A stretch of 64,000 bases of DNA from Lateolabrax maculatus (GCA_031216445.1 CM062218.1:14295001-14359000); one strand, 5' to 3'. Shown: positions 1-14,838, counted from the first letter of the stretch. Program-made: numbers and translations. Notes: a model not told the origin generated them from the letters alone.

Positions 1-87
1 ATCAAGCACCGTACATTCCTAGTCAAAATATCTAGTTGGTACAGCAGAATCTTACTGAAATAAATGTACTGAATGAAGCATGCAGGT

Positions 88-215
88 ACCCTGGCATCCT
101 AGTGGTTAAGACACATACTGTTTAACTGCAACGTCCCCGCCTGGGATATACAGTATGTTGCATTTTCCCATGTTTCTGGTCTGTCTCTATCTGTCAGTTA
201 AGGCAAAAATGTATA
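88..215 (+). repeat. tRNA-derived SINE-like repeat fragment
   Basis: The stretch begins with a tRNA-like head (a 'ctagtggttaagacacat' A-box-type segment) and continues with 'gcctggg' and a pyrimidine-rich tail that includes a 'ctgtctctatctgtcagtta' segment. I recognise this arrangement from a short interspersed repeat common in percomorph fish. The B-box region is degenerate, so this is a decayed copy and not a functional tRNA gene. Family assignment is from memory. Confidence 0.6.
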
Positions 216-996
216 GGGGGAAAAGATCAAGAAGCATCAAGAAAGCTGCTTATTTGGTGACTTACATTTGTTTTTCAGTGTGTGCAAGTGTTTGCTATAA
301 AAAACAAGGTTCGGGTTTATATGACAGATTTACACCATAACACAAGACGTGGGGAGAAAGTACAAACAGAAAAAGGAGGATGGGAAGATGTCAACTTTAC
401 AGACTTCTGGCTTCAGAAAAGATTTCATTGCAACTAGCCTACAGTTTATTACAGCAAAATACAAAATAAAATACAAGCCCCAGACATAGTGCATAGATAC
501 AAGAAAGAAATACAACATATTTTGCACACATTCTTCTTCTTCTTCACATTTCAATATACTTGAGTAGCAAGGTTTCATGGTCTGTTCATTCTCAATAAAA
601 CAACTATTAAAAATCAAATAATAATTTTCTATGGTTTAATAAGAAAATCTACTGCAGTAATGAAAATGTAAATCCTGAATTGAAAAAACTGAACATGATT
701 GACTATTTTTCCAAGTGTCCAATTCAGCTGCAAGAGCTCAGTCTTTAACTTGCAACATACATTTTGTGTGTGGAGGCTTTTGAGACCCAACAGTGTGTCA
801 GACTTAGAGTCTTGACAAAATGAGAGAGCACAACTCAGTGAAAATGGCCTGTGACCAAAGTGCACCAGCTGAACTATCGCTGCGCCCTTCATGCACTGCT
901 ATGTGGTCACCAAGCTGGCATTTAGACTGCACAGGGCACAGGAAGCAAGTCGACTGGACTGACCCTCCTTTCATCCCTGCAATAACCACATTATGT

Positions 997-997
<1 letters not shown>

Positions 998-1052
<55 letters not shown>
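998..1052 (+). repeat. (GAAA)n microsatellite in a polypurine tract
   Basis: About 13 tandem GAAA units, directly followed by roughly 180 bases made almost only of A and G on the plus strand. Confidence 0.9.
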
Positions 1053-4000
1053 GTATCATCAGAGAGAGAGACTACAGAAAGAGACGGTGAAAAAACAGCG
1101 AGGCAGACTATGGTCAAAGACATAAAAAAAAATCACAGTGAGAAACGTAGAGCAAGGGAATGAGGAATGAGGAAGAGACAGAGACTGAGAGAGAAGAAAG
1201 AGAGAGACAGGGAGGGGAGAAAGAACAGGGGAGACGACGTGGCAGGAGGTTTCGTCCAATGTAGACCTTGGATGGGATGATAGGACTCCGGGTTCATCTG
1301 AGGATGAGTGCTGGAGGAAAGCTTGGTGTAACCATTCATAAGTGTGCCGTAACTAAACAATCATTAACTTTCAAACCCCTTTAACTGCTGTTTGCACTTT
1401 AGCTGATGGGGCCTTTTGAATCATGCAATTAAGTTTTCACTATTTATTTGATGCCACACCCCACAGCATTAATTACAGTTAATATAGGCCATTTTCTTAT
1501 AAATTAATCCATAAGTTAACATAGCCTCAATGTAATAGCAGTGCTACAATTTAATGCATACATATTATGAGGGAGGATCACATGGTTTGACTAAACTTAT
1601 TGTGTTTCCAGAGCACAATGCTCTCCTCTCTTTGTATTTCATCCTCGCAGACAGACTTTATCACAATGATCAGGCTGTCCTATTAAAATGGAACTTCCTG
1701 TTTACCCCCAAGAAAGACACTTTGGCTGCTGAATAAATCAGGAGCCTCTATAAGGTCAGTGGATACTGAAGAAGATTGCTGAATATATCAAACCCCTTGT
1801 AAAACTCATGTTGACCTTGTGGCTCAGAGTTTCAAATGGAGTGTTTCCAGACTTTGTATCCATGCTGACATATTGACACCTATAGGAGACCTGCTTCTGC
1901 TGAGAAGAAAGATCTGAGTAAATTAATTTTTTAATGGACTAAAGATGATGTAGGGAAGACTTGATAGCTTATAAAATGTGGAAAAGCTCTGCTACATGTC
2001 CCTGACTTGCAAATGAACACATTTCAATGAAAAGGGACTTCCATGTTTCACTGTATCCCCATGTGAAGGTTTGTTACACTGAGGGAATATAGATACACGG
2101 CAGAGCAGACAGCAGGTAATTGTGGGTTTCGCCTCTCTTTCGCCCACCTTTCAATTTACACTTTATTGCAGTTGAAATGGGGGGATTCTCTCAACGTGCA
2201 ATCACAGGCCACGTGCCTGTAAAGACAAGGTACGGCTGGCACACCCACACACTCACCTCACCTCACGGAACCAGACATGGGAGTTATAGGTGTGTGTACA
2301 AGTGATTTCCCTCCTGTGAAAGTCCACCTATGTAATATCTGTCTTCCCCTGTTAATACTTCTGTGTATTGTCACAAAGTTGTTTTTAACCGCTAAACGCT
2401 GCTTGCTTAAAGTTCCGATAAACTGAGATCAACTTCAAAAGTATACCAGTGTCATGGCATCTTACATTCTAACCATCACAACACAGAGCCCACTGGTTAC
2501 ACCTATGCTTTAAAATGTATATTGTTCATGAGGAGTTCTGCATTTTTTCCATGATTCCTGTGTTGCTGTAAGATACTTTGTTAAACTATTCCTTGCTGGC
2601 ACACAGTTTAAGAGTGTTTTATCAACCAGACCATGACATAAACTGTTAAACCTATTACGTTCCAGCCAGGAAATCCCTCCACCAATCACAATGAAGCCTA
2701 ATCCTCCTTGGGATATCGTAGGAAAAGCATGGAAAATAGGGTGCAGATAAGGAGTTAGGAAGCAAGAAGTGTGTCTGGGTGTGAGTGGGGTGGTGGGAAT
2801 GTGACGGGGCAGCAAAGGGAGGAAGGAACGAAGGAGGGGGACGCAGGCACAGGTTTTTTTTTCTTTTTTTTTTCCCATCAGTGAAAGTAATACAGCCCAT
2901 AAGAAAAGTAGTCCGCCTACTTAAACTTCTCCTCATACTGGAGGTGTGTTTACCTCCCTGAGGGTGTCATCCAGTGGATCCACCCACCAACACCCATAAC
3001 AGCACCTGGGCAGGCTCGTCCCACCTCCCCCTGTGACCACCAGGGGAGGAGAGAAAGACAGAGTGAAGATCCGCAAAGCACCAACCCTTTGGCTATGGAT
3101 ATTCCACATAAGCTTCATTCCTTCCCTCTGTTGAGTTTTCGTTCCACCACTGTTACTGACAAGCAGTGCAGGCTGAGACAATCCAGCAGTGGGAGTCTGA
3201 GCTCAAAGAAAGAGAGAATGGGAAGAGGAAAAAAGGCGTGGGGGAGGGGAGAGTTTGGGACCTCTTAAGATGTCTGTGGAAAATGAATCATGGGGGCCTG
3301 CAGAGGGGGAGACCAGAGGAGAAACACATCTGGTTAGGAAGGAAAAAAAAGAATAGGACTGAGTAAAGAACAGAAAATACATATCCTTTAGGACAATTAA
3401 AAGGATTTGTTTGAAATTGGGTCATGATTGTGAGATGCAGCACCATCATGTGCCTTTACCACAATAAAGCAGTAATGAAATAAAAAGAAAACATAAGAAA
3501 CTGAGAGATAAAGAAAAAGTGAGCAATGAATATAGTTGTGTGAATTGTATCACATTGAGTTTAATGCCATGTTTTTGTAAGCTGGAGACGTCCCTCCCTA
3601 AACACTGATCTCCACAATAGGCGGGCAGACGCAGGGAAATGCAATCCAACACTGCCAGCTCTTGATTTCCTTTCGCCACTAGGGCTTGTCATTAAGATTT
3701 TTTTGGTTCTCTTTTAGAAATTGTCTAGAGCCACGAGTAGAGTCTGTCTCACGAGCCTGACCCAGCCACGTCATCTACAAGTCTACGTGAAGGGAAATGA
3801 TCACTGGGCATCACATAATTTTAAAAAAGTCATTATATTAAAGGTTTGGAGGAAAGAATCTACATTCCATAGTACTGTAAGACCGGTTTAACCCCTTAAC
3901 TGAAAGTTTTGAAGTCAGATTTGAAGTCAGATTTGGTATCTTTGGAAACTTTTTAACCTGTTCTGAAATGTTACATAAAAGAACCTGCAGACTAGTAGTT

Positions 4001-4839
4001 TTAAGGGCTCATGTGCAATGAGGTAGTTTTACTTGAGAAAAGTAAAAGACAACGAAAAACAATAACATCTATCAATCTAATAAAATGCACAGAAAACACC
4101 TTGAATTAGAGTGGGAAATGCTACTAATTTTTGCTTCAAATGCAATTATTGCCATAGAGGGAGTGGTCAACAGACGTGGAAGAAGCAAGACAGAAGGAAT
4201 AGAGGAAGAAGAAGAAGAAAAAGGGGAGAGAATTCCAGCCATGTTGGAAGAAGACCAGATCTGTGAGGCTGGAGGCTGCAGATTTAGAGCTCAGACTACA
4301 AGCTAGAAAACTCTTTCTCAGTAATTTCACTAAAATTTAAATCTTGCAGCTCTCTTAAACTTCAAAGCTATGTAACTCACTGTAATTTGGTTTTCCCTCC
4401 CTCTCCTCCTACAGTTTGTTGTATCACTGAAAACGTTTATATCAGAAAGTTAAGATGTCGACAAAATTAGGTTCATACTATTCAAAAATTTATTGGAATA
4501 ACTCCTGACCCTTTGAAACTGATCTTTGAAATTATAAGAGAAAGGAAGTACTGGCTGATAAAGGGCAGGGGAGAGCGAAAAAAAGCAAGGGAGAGATTTC
4601 TCTGATGGCATGAATAAATGATCTATCTCACACACATCAATAAAGAAACACAGACAAAAAACTTATACCAAAGAACAGTGTGTGAAGGAGAGCGTGGATG
4701 TTGACACTAAAGACCCCAGGGAGCAGTAAGAGGAAACACCCCTGATTCCTGCTCAGTGTGGTCATCTTGTTTGACACAGGCTAAGAAAATACAGCAACAT
4801 GCCCCCCTCACCACCAGACAAGCTCACCTGAGTGTAGTG

Positions 4840-4841
<2 letters not shown>

Positions 4842-4874
<33 letters not shown>
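4842..4874. repeat. (GT)n microsatellite
   Basis: Uninterrupted GT dinucleotides, about 16 units. Confidence 0.9.
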
Positions 4875-4875
<1 letters not shown>

Positions 4876-7800
4876 TCTCATACAGTAATGTCCTTTTTTC
4901 TGTGTTTAATATCTTAAGGGTCACATGGTTAATGGCCTGCTGATCAACTTTTATATCATATCAAATCAATACAGTAAGCTGGATGATATCCCTAACTGTT
5001 TCATTCATTTTAGATAAAAAGATGTTTCACTGCTGTGTTGGGGGGGTCTGCCTTTGTACCGATAGCACACCTTTCTACACAACATTTGCGTCACTAAAAA
5101 ATATAAACAGTACAAAACAGTTCAGCGGTTCACATGCAAAAAAGGGGTTTGTTCCAGTGAGGGTGTGAGAGAACAGAAAGAGAAAACACTATGTTTGCCT
5201 CTAAAATACCAAATCAACATGAATCTATGAGGTGAAACATAAAAAAAGAAATTTACTGGAGCAATATTAGATTACATGTGCAATACTTTCATATATATCT
5301 ATATGATGAGTTCTCTCCCCTTATACTTTAACACTGCACTAAACAAAGTTCTACTGCAGATGAAAGCTAATAATTCCAAATCAAGACATACATTATACTG
5401 ATTTATATGTGTTGTATTGAAGATGTCTTTGGAAGTTAAAAACATTGGTGTAACAAAAAAAAAGAAAACGCTGAAGGTGGATTTGAAGTGTAATAATCCT
5501 ACCGCATACTCATCACCTTAATCTAATTGGTTTATATGACATCTCTCTGAAAACAATAAATAGTTTTATAAATCAAAGATGAAACTAATGTCAGATACTT
5601 AATGTATGTTTTTTGGAGCATAAAATATGGTTGGCCCTATTTGTCCCTGAGGGAGGGAAAGGGGTCACATTTCACATAGCAAATAACAAGTCTGAGCACA
5701 TCTGTAATCTCAGCCTGGTCAGGACTGACGGGCTCAAACATCCATGGTGTCAACATAAGAAAACAATGGTTACTGGAGACATGATGGTCAGGGATAATTG
5801 GGAAAAAGTGGTGATTTACAAAAATAAAATAAAGGTTTTAGTCAAAAAGTGGCAACTCCCTTTATATAAAAAAATGTTTCCTAGGTTGCTCTACAACTGA
5901 AAATTAGACAAGATTTCTCAGTCAGACTCTGATCAAGTATACAAACTAAAGTGAGCTCTTTCATAGCAATCATCTGAGTTTTGCTTTTATGAGAGGAAAC
6001 AGACATGTATTCAGGATCAAAGCCCACCATCAGTTACAGGGTTCTTATTTCCTTATTTAGATCATAATATGGTGCCATCCTTTTTGAGATACAGTTTTTT
6101 AAAACCACTCCAGCTTCAAAGTCCTATCGTCTGTCTTTTAATCCAATAGGAAGATGAGATGAAAATAGAGCCCAGGGCTATTTCTGATTACAGACAGGTA
6201 CGAACCTTTTGATAAATAACAGCAGTTTCATTTCAAAAGCACAACACTCTGTCTCTCTTACTCTCCTTCTTCTTTGTTCCTTTAAAGAGAGTTTCACATT
6301 CAAACCTCCCATGCTGCAAAGTAACCAATGGTTCTGTGGATTTGATGAATGAGCTTGTTGAGGTAGGAAACTGATCAATGGCAAAACTGTGAGTGTCAAA
6401 ATTAAGGTACAGAATGAACATGAACTCATTACACAGTCTGTGTTGATCCAACAGACATTTGATAGTTTTCCATAAAGTGTACTGAATGCTTACTTTGATT
6501 TATACTACAAAACACTACTACAATTGTGATGTAACAAAATGTAACGACAACTTCAGATTTGACCACATATATAATCTACATAATAATACACATAATAACT
6601 AGTATAAAGTAAAACTGTACTGTACATCTCATCTCTGAAAACGTCTTCCCCAAACAAGGTTTTGTTATATACATTTTATAAAATATGAGTCATATAAAGA
6701 TTACAAATATTGACACACTTGCTGGCATGTGTCATCTCTCTCCTTTGTGTTTTTGGCACAATTTGAATTTAATACAAATTGGTTTTGGCTATTCATTCAT
6801 CACAGCTTTAATTAATAATGTAGGCCAGTGAAGTTGTGCTCATGTATTATGCCACTGAAGTGCACTGCTCACTTCAGGCTAAGTGGATGCATTTTAATGA
6901 TCCTGCAAATCCCAATTATGACAAGACAACTTTTAAATAAAAATGTGATTTCCACATGTAAGCAACGGTTTAACACAATTAAAGGCCCCAAACAATGGTA
7001 AATGTTTCTCATCTCACAGAACCTTTTAGCTAAATTGTATCTCTGAGATTCCAGATTATTAACACTAATTAATATTAATCTTCCAAGTAATAAACAGAAA
7101 CATGATGGTTGTTGTGGTTAAATATGATGGACTAAAGGTAAAGCAAGAAAGAAAACCTAACAGGACATCTGTTCTTGTCTCTCTCTCTCTCTTACACACA
7201 TACACACCAGTCGGGGCCTGTCCTCCTCAGGCTGGTGTCTCTCTAAGTTCTCAAACCCCCAAGGCAGACCGCCTCCACTCTCTCTTCCTCTCAGAGCCTG
7301 GGTTACTCAGGTCACAACAGCACAGTACTATTGAAACAAGCATCTTGCAACTTTTTTATCATATGAATAAACACCTGCTTAAAATAGTGGACTGACAAAA
7401 GGATAACAAGGAAATTACAAAAGAAAAGACAGAGAGACAGGGATTATCATGGATTCACATGCCAGTCCAGCTGTAGGTTGATTGTAGTGTGACAAAGTTC
7501 TTCACTTGGGCAAAAAGCATAATTGTTTGTATGTTCCTTTATGGCTTTTCTTGCATTTTTATGTTCAATACGTTTTTTTACACATTTCCTATTTTTTCTT
7601 CTTTGTCTCCGAGTATCCTGCTTCTGCTCTTTCCTACACTCTACGTGCATTCTTTCTTGGGTATTTCTTTTGTCTCTATATCTGTCTATATTTTCAGTTT
7701 TTATTTGAATACGCTATAATGAAACCCTTGCTCTAACCTTCATTCTTTCCTAGAGTTTTATTGTCTACTAAAGCTTTTTCCTACCCAAGTCTCTTTTTAT

Positions 7801-7964
7801 CTCATGCATTCATGAATCCCTGAATATCATTTGGTTCTACACAAAAATGAGGTTCAAACCTGGAAAAACTGATGTGGTGTTAAGACGTTATCTTGTCAAT
7901 AAATTCTATCAGTTATTTCTTAGCGAGCCAGCAGTGTTTTTTTTAAATCTTCCTCCCTGCATGC

Positions 7965-7968
<4 letters not shown>

Positions 7969-8007
<39 letters not shown>

Positions 8008-8020
8008 CTTGGGGGGGGGG
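7969..8020. repeat. (GT)n microsatellite followed by G10
   Basis: About 18 GT units to 8006, then a short spacer and a run of ten G. Confidence 0.9.
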
Positions 8021-8682
8021 TGGGGTGCATCCCACAAAAATGGATGTTTAGCACTAAGCACAAAAAACAACTGTTAAGGTTTAGAACCTTTATTTAAGGA
8101 GATAAGACATTTTCTAAACTGAAGGAGAACCAGACATGTTTTCTTCCTCCCCTCCTCCATCCAAATCCAGCAGTGGACACGTGGAAGAATTTTCTGGTCA
8201 TCATGAAGTTTTGGACTCAGCAAGAAAAAAAGAGAGGCAGAAAGCAGGGCTGGAGAGGAGGAAAAGAAAAGATTTTTTTTTTTATTATTTTTCAGACTCC
8301 ACCCCAGCATTATAACTGGCTGCAGGAGATCATCTGGTCAACAAACTGAACTGGGTGAAGAGGGGAAGTGTGGACACGCCCTGAAGCTATGAAGTGTGTG
8401 TGGCATGTGTGTGTTTATATTACAGAAAAAAGAAAAGACAGAGGAAGATTAGAGAAAAAGAAAGGTGACAAAGAGGGAGTATTAGAATAAGAAAATAGAA
8501 AGAGACAGAAAGACAAACTTTGTTTCTAACCTGTCCAACATTTAAAAGTGTGAAACCCACCAAAAATGGAAGTTACATATGATGAAGTGAATACATTTTC
8601 TTTTCAACCTTTCTGAAGTGCAGCAACAAAAAAAGAGGAACGATAGACAGATGCAGAGAAGGAAAAGTGTGTAAAAAACTGC

Positions 8683-8726
8683 ATGTGTGTGTGTGAGAGA
8701 GAGAGAGAGCGAGAGAGAGAGAAAGA
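8683..8726. repeat. Compound (TG)n(GA)n microsatellite
   Basis: A TG array passes directly into a GA array with one C interruption. Confidence 0.85.
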
Positions 8727-9464
8727 GTGACAAGCTCATACTTGTCCAACTGCCCCCTGTAAACCTGAAATGGCTGGGAGTTAACACACGAGTCGGGACC
8801 ACCACAGTGTTTAAACACGTGGTCTCATCCATTAGTCTTTACTGACATTGTAAACTCAGTGCTCAGCTGTCGCACCAAACACTTCTTTTGGTATTTGGTC
8901 AATGCAAGGATCAAAATAATTAAAGTGCAATGTAATTAAACACATTAGCATGTTTTACCTGCAGTGAGAATCTGAATATCATTAATTCACCATCTGGAGG
9001 CTGAAGGGCAAAGGCGTCTATTGAGCTGTACAGAAACGGTGCATTATTGTAACTCATGGCCACCTTAAGACTCCATAGTAGATTAATCTGTGTGACATAC
9101 ACAATGGAAACACTGATTCATCACTGATTCAAACTCCACTCTTGGACAAAATCACAATAGTTTGCTCAGCCACTGTGAACACAAGTCTGTTTCAAAGTAG
9201 AAAGTCTGTGTTATTTTCCTGTTCTTAGTAAATTATCTCTTGAGAGATACAACACAAAGGAGACAATACTTTCCTGCATGACAAGGCAAACTCTGGAGTA
9301 AGTCAGCTGATAGTGAAAGGGACACTTCCTTTCTCAACATTACCAATTGGCTTTAGAAAGGCTCGTATTTCTGCACAGTTTCTAGGTTGCAACAAATTAT
9401 TAACTCATTGTCATATTTCTCAAATTATTTATGAGAGAACGAATAATAATCCATCTCCATGTTA

Positions 9465-9770
9465 AAGAAATAGTTCTGAATTTTGGGAAATGCTTTTATT
9501 CACATTCTTGCCAAGAGTTAGATGAAAAGAATTATTTGTTTAATCCTGATTGAACCCGCCGTGTTGTTTTTTTTCCTTACGGATTACACAAACAAGACAC
9601 AGCAAGTTACTTAATGGGCTTTTCGGAAATATCCAGGCCAGCTGTTTCCAAATATTTCCAGTCTTTGTGCTAAGCTAAGCTAACTGGCTGCTGATGGGAG
9701 ATTCATATTGAGCATACAGACATGAGAGTGGCATCAGTCCAACTCTCTGCAACAAAGCAAAGGTTTTTTT
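9465..9770. mobile_element. Fold-back copy of a dispersed teleost repeat
   Basis: The left end reads 'aaagaaatagttctgaattt' and includes 'cttgccaagagttagatg'. The right end, read as reverse complement, carries a matching 'gcagagagttgg' segment, followed by 'cactctcatgtctgta' and 'gttagcttagcttagcac' plus 'aaagactggaaa'. These segments belong to a roughly 300-bp repeat that I recognise from many percomorph genomes. The related left and right ends lie in opposite orientation, so the copy is a fold-back unit. A second copy is at 21,362-21,610. Confidence 0.65.
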
Positions 9771-10741
9771 ATATCCTGACATGTCGAGCTATTCCAGCTG
9801 TGTGTTTGCTTTGTACCTCATCGCCTAATTACACCACAGTATCTCTTAATAGAGATTTTAACTAAAAGTGAATCCACTTTCTACTCTTATTATGTGAATA
9901 TTTTAGTTACAGAGAGGTTAGAAGTGAGAGAACGGAGGGAGCAGAGGGACAGAAAACGAGGAAAAACCCTTTGGCAAAACGGCCAAAATATGGCAAAGCT
10001 CTTTCCTCCAAACAACACTGAAACATCAAGATGTTGCTTCAGATGCCTCCTGCTGTTTCCTATTCCATCTGTCTCTGTTTGTCTTTGTGGACTGAGACAC
10101 AGAGAGAACGGACAAAGAAACCGTCACGCAACAGAGAGGCGGTAGGGAATGGAGTAAGCGCGAATGAGATCAACCCGAATTGAGGCTGAGATTGAGCCTG
10201 AACTGAAAACGTGAAGAAGAAGACGCAGGGAAGTAGACAGGGGAAAGCAGAGGCAGTAGATTTTAACCAGATGCAGAACTTTCACAGTGGACGTCAGCCA
10301 ACAGGCATGTACTCATGCTTTAGCTATGTCACGGGCTGCCTGCTCTACCCTAAAACCTCCTCCCCCTCTCTATCTCTATTTCTCTTAACCTCTTTCTCTC
10401 TCCCTCACTTACCCCTACTCTCCCATCCTCTCTAAACCCAATGCTATCCCTCCTCTCTATCTTTATCTCCCCTCCTTGCCTGACTCATTCACATACTGTA
10501 TAAACAGAGGTCTGACAAAAGGGTATGTGTATTGTCGTGATAAATACTGGTCATGTATTTTGTCTAGTCTTGGTAATAAGTAGGGTGGCAAAGTTAAAGG
10601 ACATGGCTCTGAAATACAACAACCGGTTCCATGAAAGCCCAGCTACAGGCTGGAGAGTTTTGTCTCTCTGAGTGAGTTTGAACAGATGCACAGGCTAACT
10701 TTTGCTGTGATGGTGATTTTCCATTGAGCCCGCATGAACTG

Positions 10742-10782
10742 GGAGAGAGAGACACAGAGAGAGAGAGAGAGAGAGAGAGAGG
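10742..10782. repeat. (GA)n microsatellite
   Basis: GA dinucleotide array with one 'cac' interruption near the start. Confidence 0.85.
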
Positions 10783-13700
10783 GAGTGGGAGGGACTAGAC
10801 AAAAGAAACTGGAAAAAAAAATAAAACCATCTGTAATTCTCAAATGGAATTTCTTCCATCATCAGCCAAACCTCCAAATGTAACCAGCAGAGGAGGTTAA
10901 CACACATAAACACACACACTCACACTAAGTCTGGTGGATCTAGAGGCCTACATACACTGTAGATCAACACAAACCCCTCCTATAGTTAAATTAGGAAGAC
11001 TTCCCAAAACCAAAACTACACGAGCTAATTCTGGAGACGGTTGTATTTGATGTGCTTTGGAGGCTTGGAGAAAGTCAGGACTCCCACACGATTAGAGATT
11101 TGTCCTTATTCAATAAATCTTCCTTCATGTTGTGTAAGTGAACTAAAACATATTTTTTAATATTGTTGGGGGTACACAAGTAGCTGAGGGTATTACTTAA
11201 ATTACTAAAAAGACAAGAAGGGGTCCACCTCACCCAGTTTGTGATGATGTCATCGGGCCCGTCCAAACAGCCAGGCAGGCTGGGGGGTACGGACTTTACT
11301 AATGACCATAATGTGGGAAAGGCAGCCCCTGCCACTTTAAGACTCATGTGCCCGCCACATGGCTCCATAGGGATGTAATGTATTCCAGGTGTGGCAGAGG
11401 CATTTGCCATGCTGGGGACATGCACACAAACATGAATTCATGAAAATCACCCACATGCATGTATACATATCCACAAACCAACAGAACTCTGCATAAGTGA
11501 TCCCACAGGTTCTGCACACACCAAAACTATTTAGCAACAAAGAAAACTGCATTAGTGTTGAGGGGAGTCTGTTGTGCTGGAGGCCCAGACGACCCTGATC
11601 ACTAACCATGACCAACAGCACGGCTTCGCGCGACGCTGATGACATACACAGGTTTACACACAACCAGACACAAACACAGGCACACAAAGTGCTAGTGTTT
11701 GTCAGATACATTTAACATGGCCATCCCATCATGCAAAAACCTACATTTTCTTCATGCATGTGCTAAGAGGCCTATTTTTCTCACAGAGCAAACCACACAG
11801 TTGTTTTCTGCAGGTATGCAAAGCAACATATTCAGAGGCTATACAGGAAACATAAAGCATTTCAGGCCGAGCTACAAGCTCCTGTGGAGCAGTCTGCAAC
11901 TTTTGGAGGACTATAGCATCAACTGAGAGCAACTGGCTAATTAGCAAGTTATACTTGATGCCATTCTATGAAAGTCCTGCTGTTCCTGGTGCCTTCACTT
12001 CATAGACTTACCTGAAGCAGATCCATTACTGACACAGAAGGAATGTGTCTAATTATCTTCTTCAGGGTTCTTTATAGTATATATGACCCTGCCCATACAA
12101 TAAAGGAGATAATTAAAGGCTTAACATGTAATACGTTACTGTGATGTTTGTGGTTTCCTTGTGTTTATATTATCAATAGAGGGCCTACTTCCTCTCCATG
12201 TGAACCTGTGTTGTTTTAAAGGCTGCACTGCGCTACAGTAGTGTAACAATCCTCACCTGCACAAACCACAAGCCACCAAGAGGCCGGGCTGTCTGTGAGG
12301 ACTGTAATAAACATACTTGATCAGCCACTAACTTCCAAACAAAGTACCTGCGCTTACAACCGCTCAGCAGGAACTCACTTGGGGTTTTCCTGAAGTATGC
12401 CACATTTTCAGCAATTAGTGCACACCACTTTCCTAAATTAAGTCTCCCTCATACTCCAAATCTATTGTAAAAAATGAACTGTCATTTAAGAACACATGTC
12501 TGATTTTGATCACGTCTTCTATTTTCAAAAGCAAGAGCTTGGGAATAAATATTACTGCTAATTTGATATTATTTGTTATGTTAGATGCACATGCATACAT
12601 TGTATGTATTTTGTGTATTTTAATATGTGCTGTATTGTTTAATATTAAACAACTGGGGCTTTTCACATACAGTACTACTGAGGGTTATTAGTGCAACATT
12701 TGTTTTCAGTCACAGACAGGTTTACTTGCTGCAGGAAGGAGGGAGTGACTTCATGCTGCAGCATCAGATTGGCTTCCTCCCATGTCATTTAACAGAACTA
12801 TTAACCCTCAAATACATCTAGGGTCCGTATCAAATACAAACAGCAGTGCTTCAAATCTGTATCTCTTAATAGTATCACAGGACACAGAAAACTGTTCCCT
12901 GCAGCAACTTGAGTTTCTCCTTTTTTTCCTTTTGTTTGGCTCTGCACAGTGTTTTCTCTGGACAGCAAACCCTAACATTTGGACTGTGATCCAAAACCAT
13001 GGATCCAGACAAGCTGCGCTACAGGCAGAGAAGAAAAGAGAACGAAAGGAAGATTTGGGGAGAGAGACAGGAGGAGGAGGAGGAGGAGAAGTGATGATGT
13101 GGAGCTTGTGAAGCTAGAATATAGTCAGAGTGAGGAGGATTTTAAGAAAAGGAGAGGGAGAGGAAAAAGGGATGAATGTGCCATTGTGCGTGTGTGCATT
13201 CATGTCTGTGAGCAATAGAAAAACTTTCCTAAAACTTTCTTAATTTTCTCTCCGAAAGATTTGATTAGTTTTGTCGACAGCGGTTATTTTCTTCAGTTTA
13301 ATTAAAGCTTATTTGAGACAGTTCGCCTCCATCCTCTTCATCCCTGTTCCTCCTTGCAGGATAGTGGAGGGTCTCGATGTAGCGGCTCCTCCTTCCGCTA
13401 AAGTGAGGGTCCCAGTGAAGGTCTTAGGGAAACTCATTGCTTCCTACCAGTTCCTGTGACTCTCAAGAGACAGAGAGGCATTTCTGCTCTTAACTTCTTA
13501 CCACAAAAATCATACTTGTTCTATATGCAAAATGACCATCAGAGTTGTGTGAGCTGTGAAATATGCAAACAAACTAGTGTTAGATCCAATGAAAAAGTCA
13601 AATATTAGCCATGTTTGAAATTTGGAGAAAATGGAAAACATTTGAAGATAAATACTTTCTTTGTGTAACCCATCTTTGTAGATCAATGTCCCTTACTAGT

Positions 13701-14838
13701 TCCTTTACCCATTCCACGTCACTTTTTCTCTTGAATTAAAATGTACAAGCTTGGACTTAAGACTGACAATATATGGATGGAACATACACAGGGTAAATAC
13801 GAAACAATATAAAGGCATTAATTCATATTCTAATACATGTCTATACCTGCCTCTATACAGGATCTACATACACACAGACATATGCACTCACATACAGTGA
13901 AAGAGGCAGCTATGGATGGAAAATGTCATGAAGAAAGTAAGTGATAATGTTTTACTAAGTCTATTTCTCGTATTAGTGTTTCTACAGTCTGCCGTGTTGA
14001 AAGCTTAAATAGTGCTATTGATGTTCTTTCTGTTGACCAGATTACATACCGTACTTCTGCTACAATGGCTGTAGTGACATTTTGTATTTGCTTCATGTAA
14101 AACAATTTTGTGTTAACGTCGTCCAATATTCAGATCCCATTCCCGGTCAATCTACCATGACCAGGAATAATTGCTTTTTCACAGGCACCGATTCTTGGTG
14201 GCTCTGGTTTTATTTTAATTACACTGACTATAATAAGTCAATAAGTTCCCATTTGAAATATATATCTGGTATATCTACTAAGTTTCTGAAATAAGCATTA
14301 GGAAAATGTTACTGTACAGTGTTTTCAAACTTAAAATCCACCCTTTTTTGTCCCTCTGCAGATAAAAAACATTACAGTTTGAATTCAAAATAGTTTTTCA
14401 ACAAAATCAGTTAGCTTTGCACTCCACTGCTGGGGTCTTGGATGTAACACTGGCTGTTTTTTTCTAGTGCCGATAGGAAGTGTCTCCCATACATAGCTTT
14501 AACTTTCTACTGCAGCAGCCCTCCTCCCATTGGCTCAGTGGGTGGAAAAAGTGACACAGCAGCAGACTAAAATGCTAGAGGTAACGCTGCTCCCAGACAG
14601 AGTGATCAAATGGAGACAAAAAAGATCTCAGAACTTAGCTTACTTTCGGATTTATTCAAAATCCAGAGGCTACTGTTTGATTTGATTTGATTTAATGAAC
14701 ACAAGCAAAGACATGAGAGGAAGTGACTTTGTTCGCTGTGTAACACAAAAGTTTAGATAGACCATTAAGTACAGAGTGCGTAGTTACAAACATTAACATA
14801 TGGAACATGTTCAACAGTGAAGGCGGATGTAGATGTAA

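Larger units (their letters stand above)
216..9464. other. Non-coding upstream region, block 1
   Basis: I see no gene here. Open frames are short, lack splice context and resemble no family I know. Simple repeats: (GAAA)n at about 998-1052, followed by a purine-rich tract to about 1235; (GT)n at 4842-4874; (GT)n at 7969-8006 followed by a G10 run at 8011-8020; and (TG)n joined to (GA)n at 8683-8726. The rest is AT-rich unique-looking sequence. It may contain distant col1a2 regulatory elements, but nothing in the sequence alone shows them. Confidence 0.6.

Noticed and set aside
88..160. tRNA gene
   Set aside because: Only the A-box-like part is present and no cloverleaf can be drawn; it fits a decayed tRNA-derived SINE.
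820..1125. Possible small gene with a Lys/Glu-rich protein
   Set aside because: Half of the translation is the GAAA microsatellite, and there is no splice or homology support.
12782..13218. Two overlapping frames of 80-110 codons
   Set aside because: Arg/Glu/Gly-rich text from a purine-rich patch; no family resemblance.
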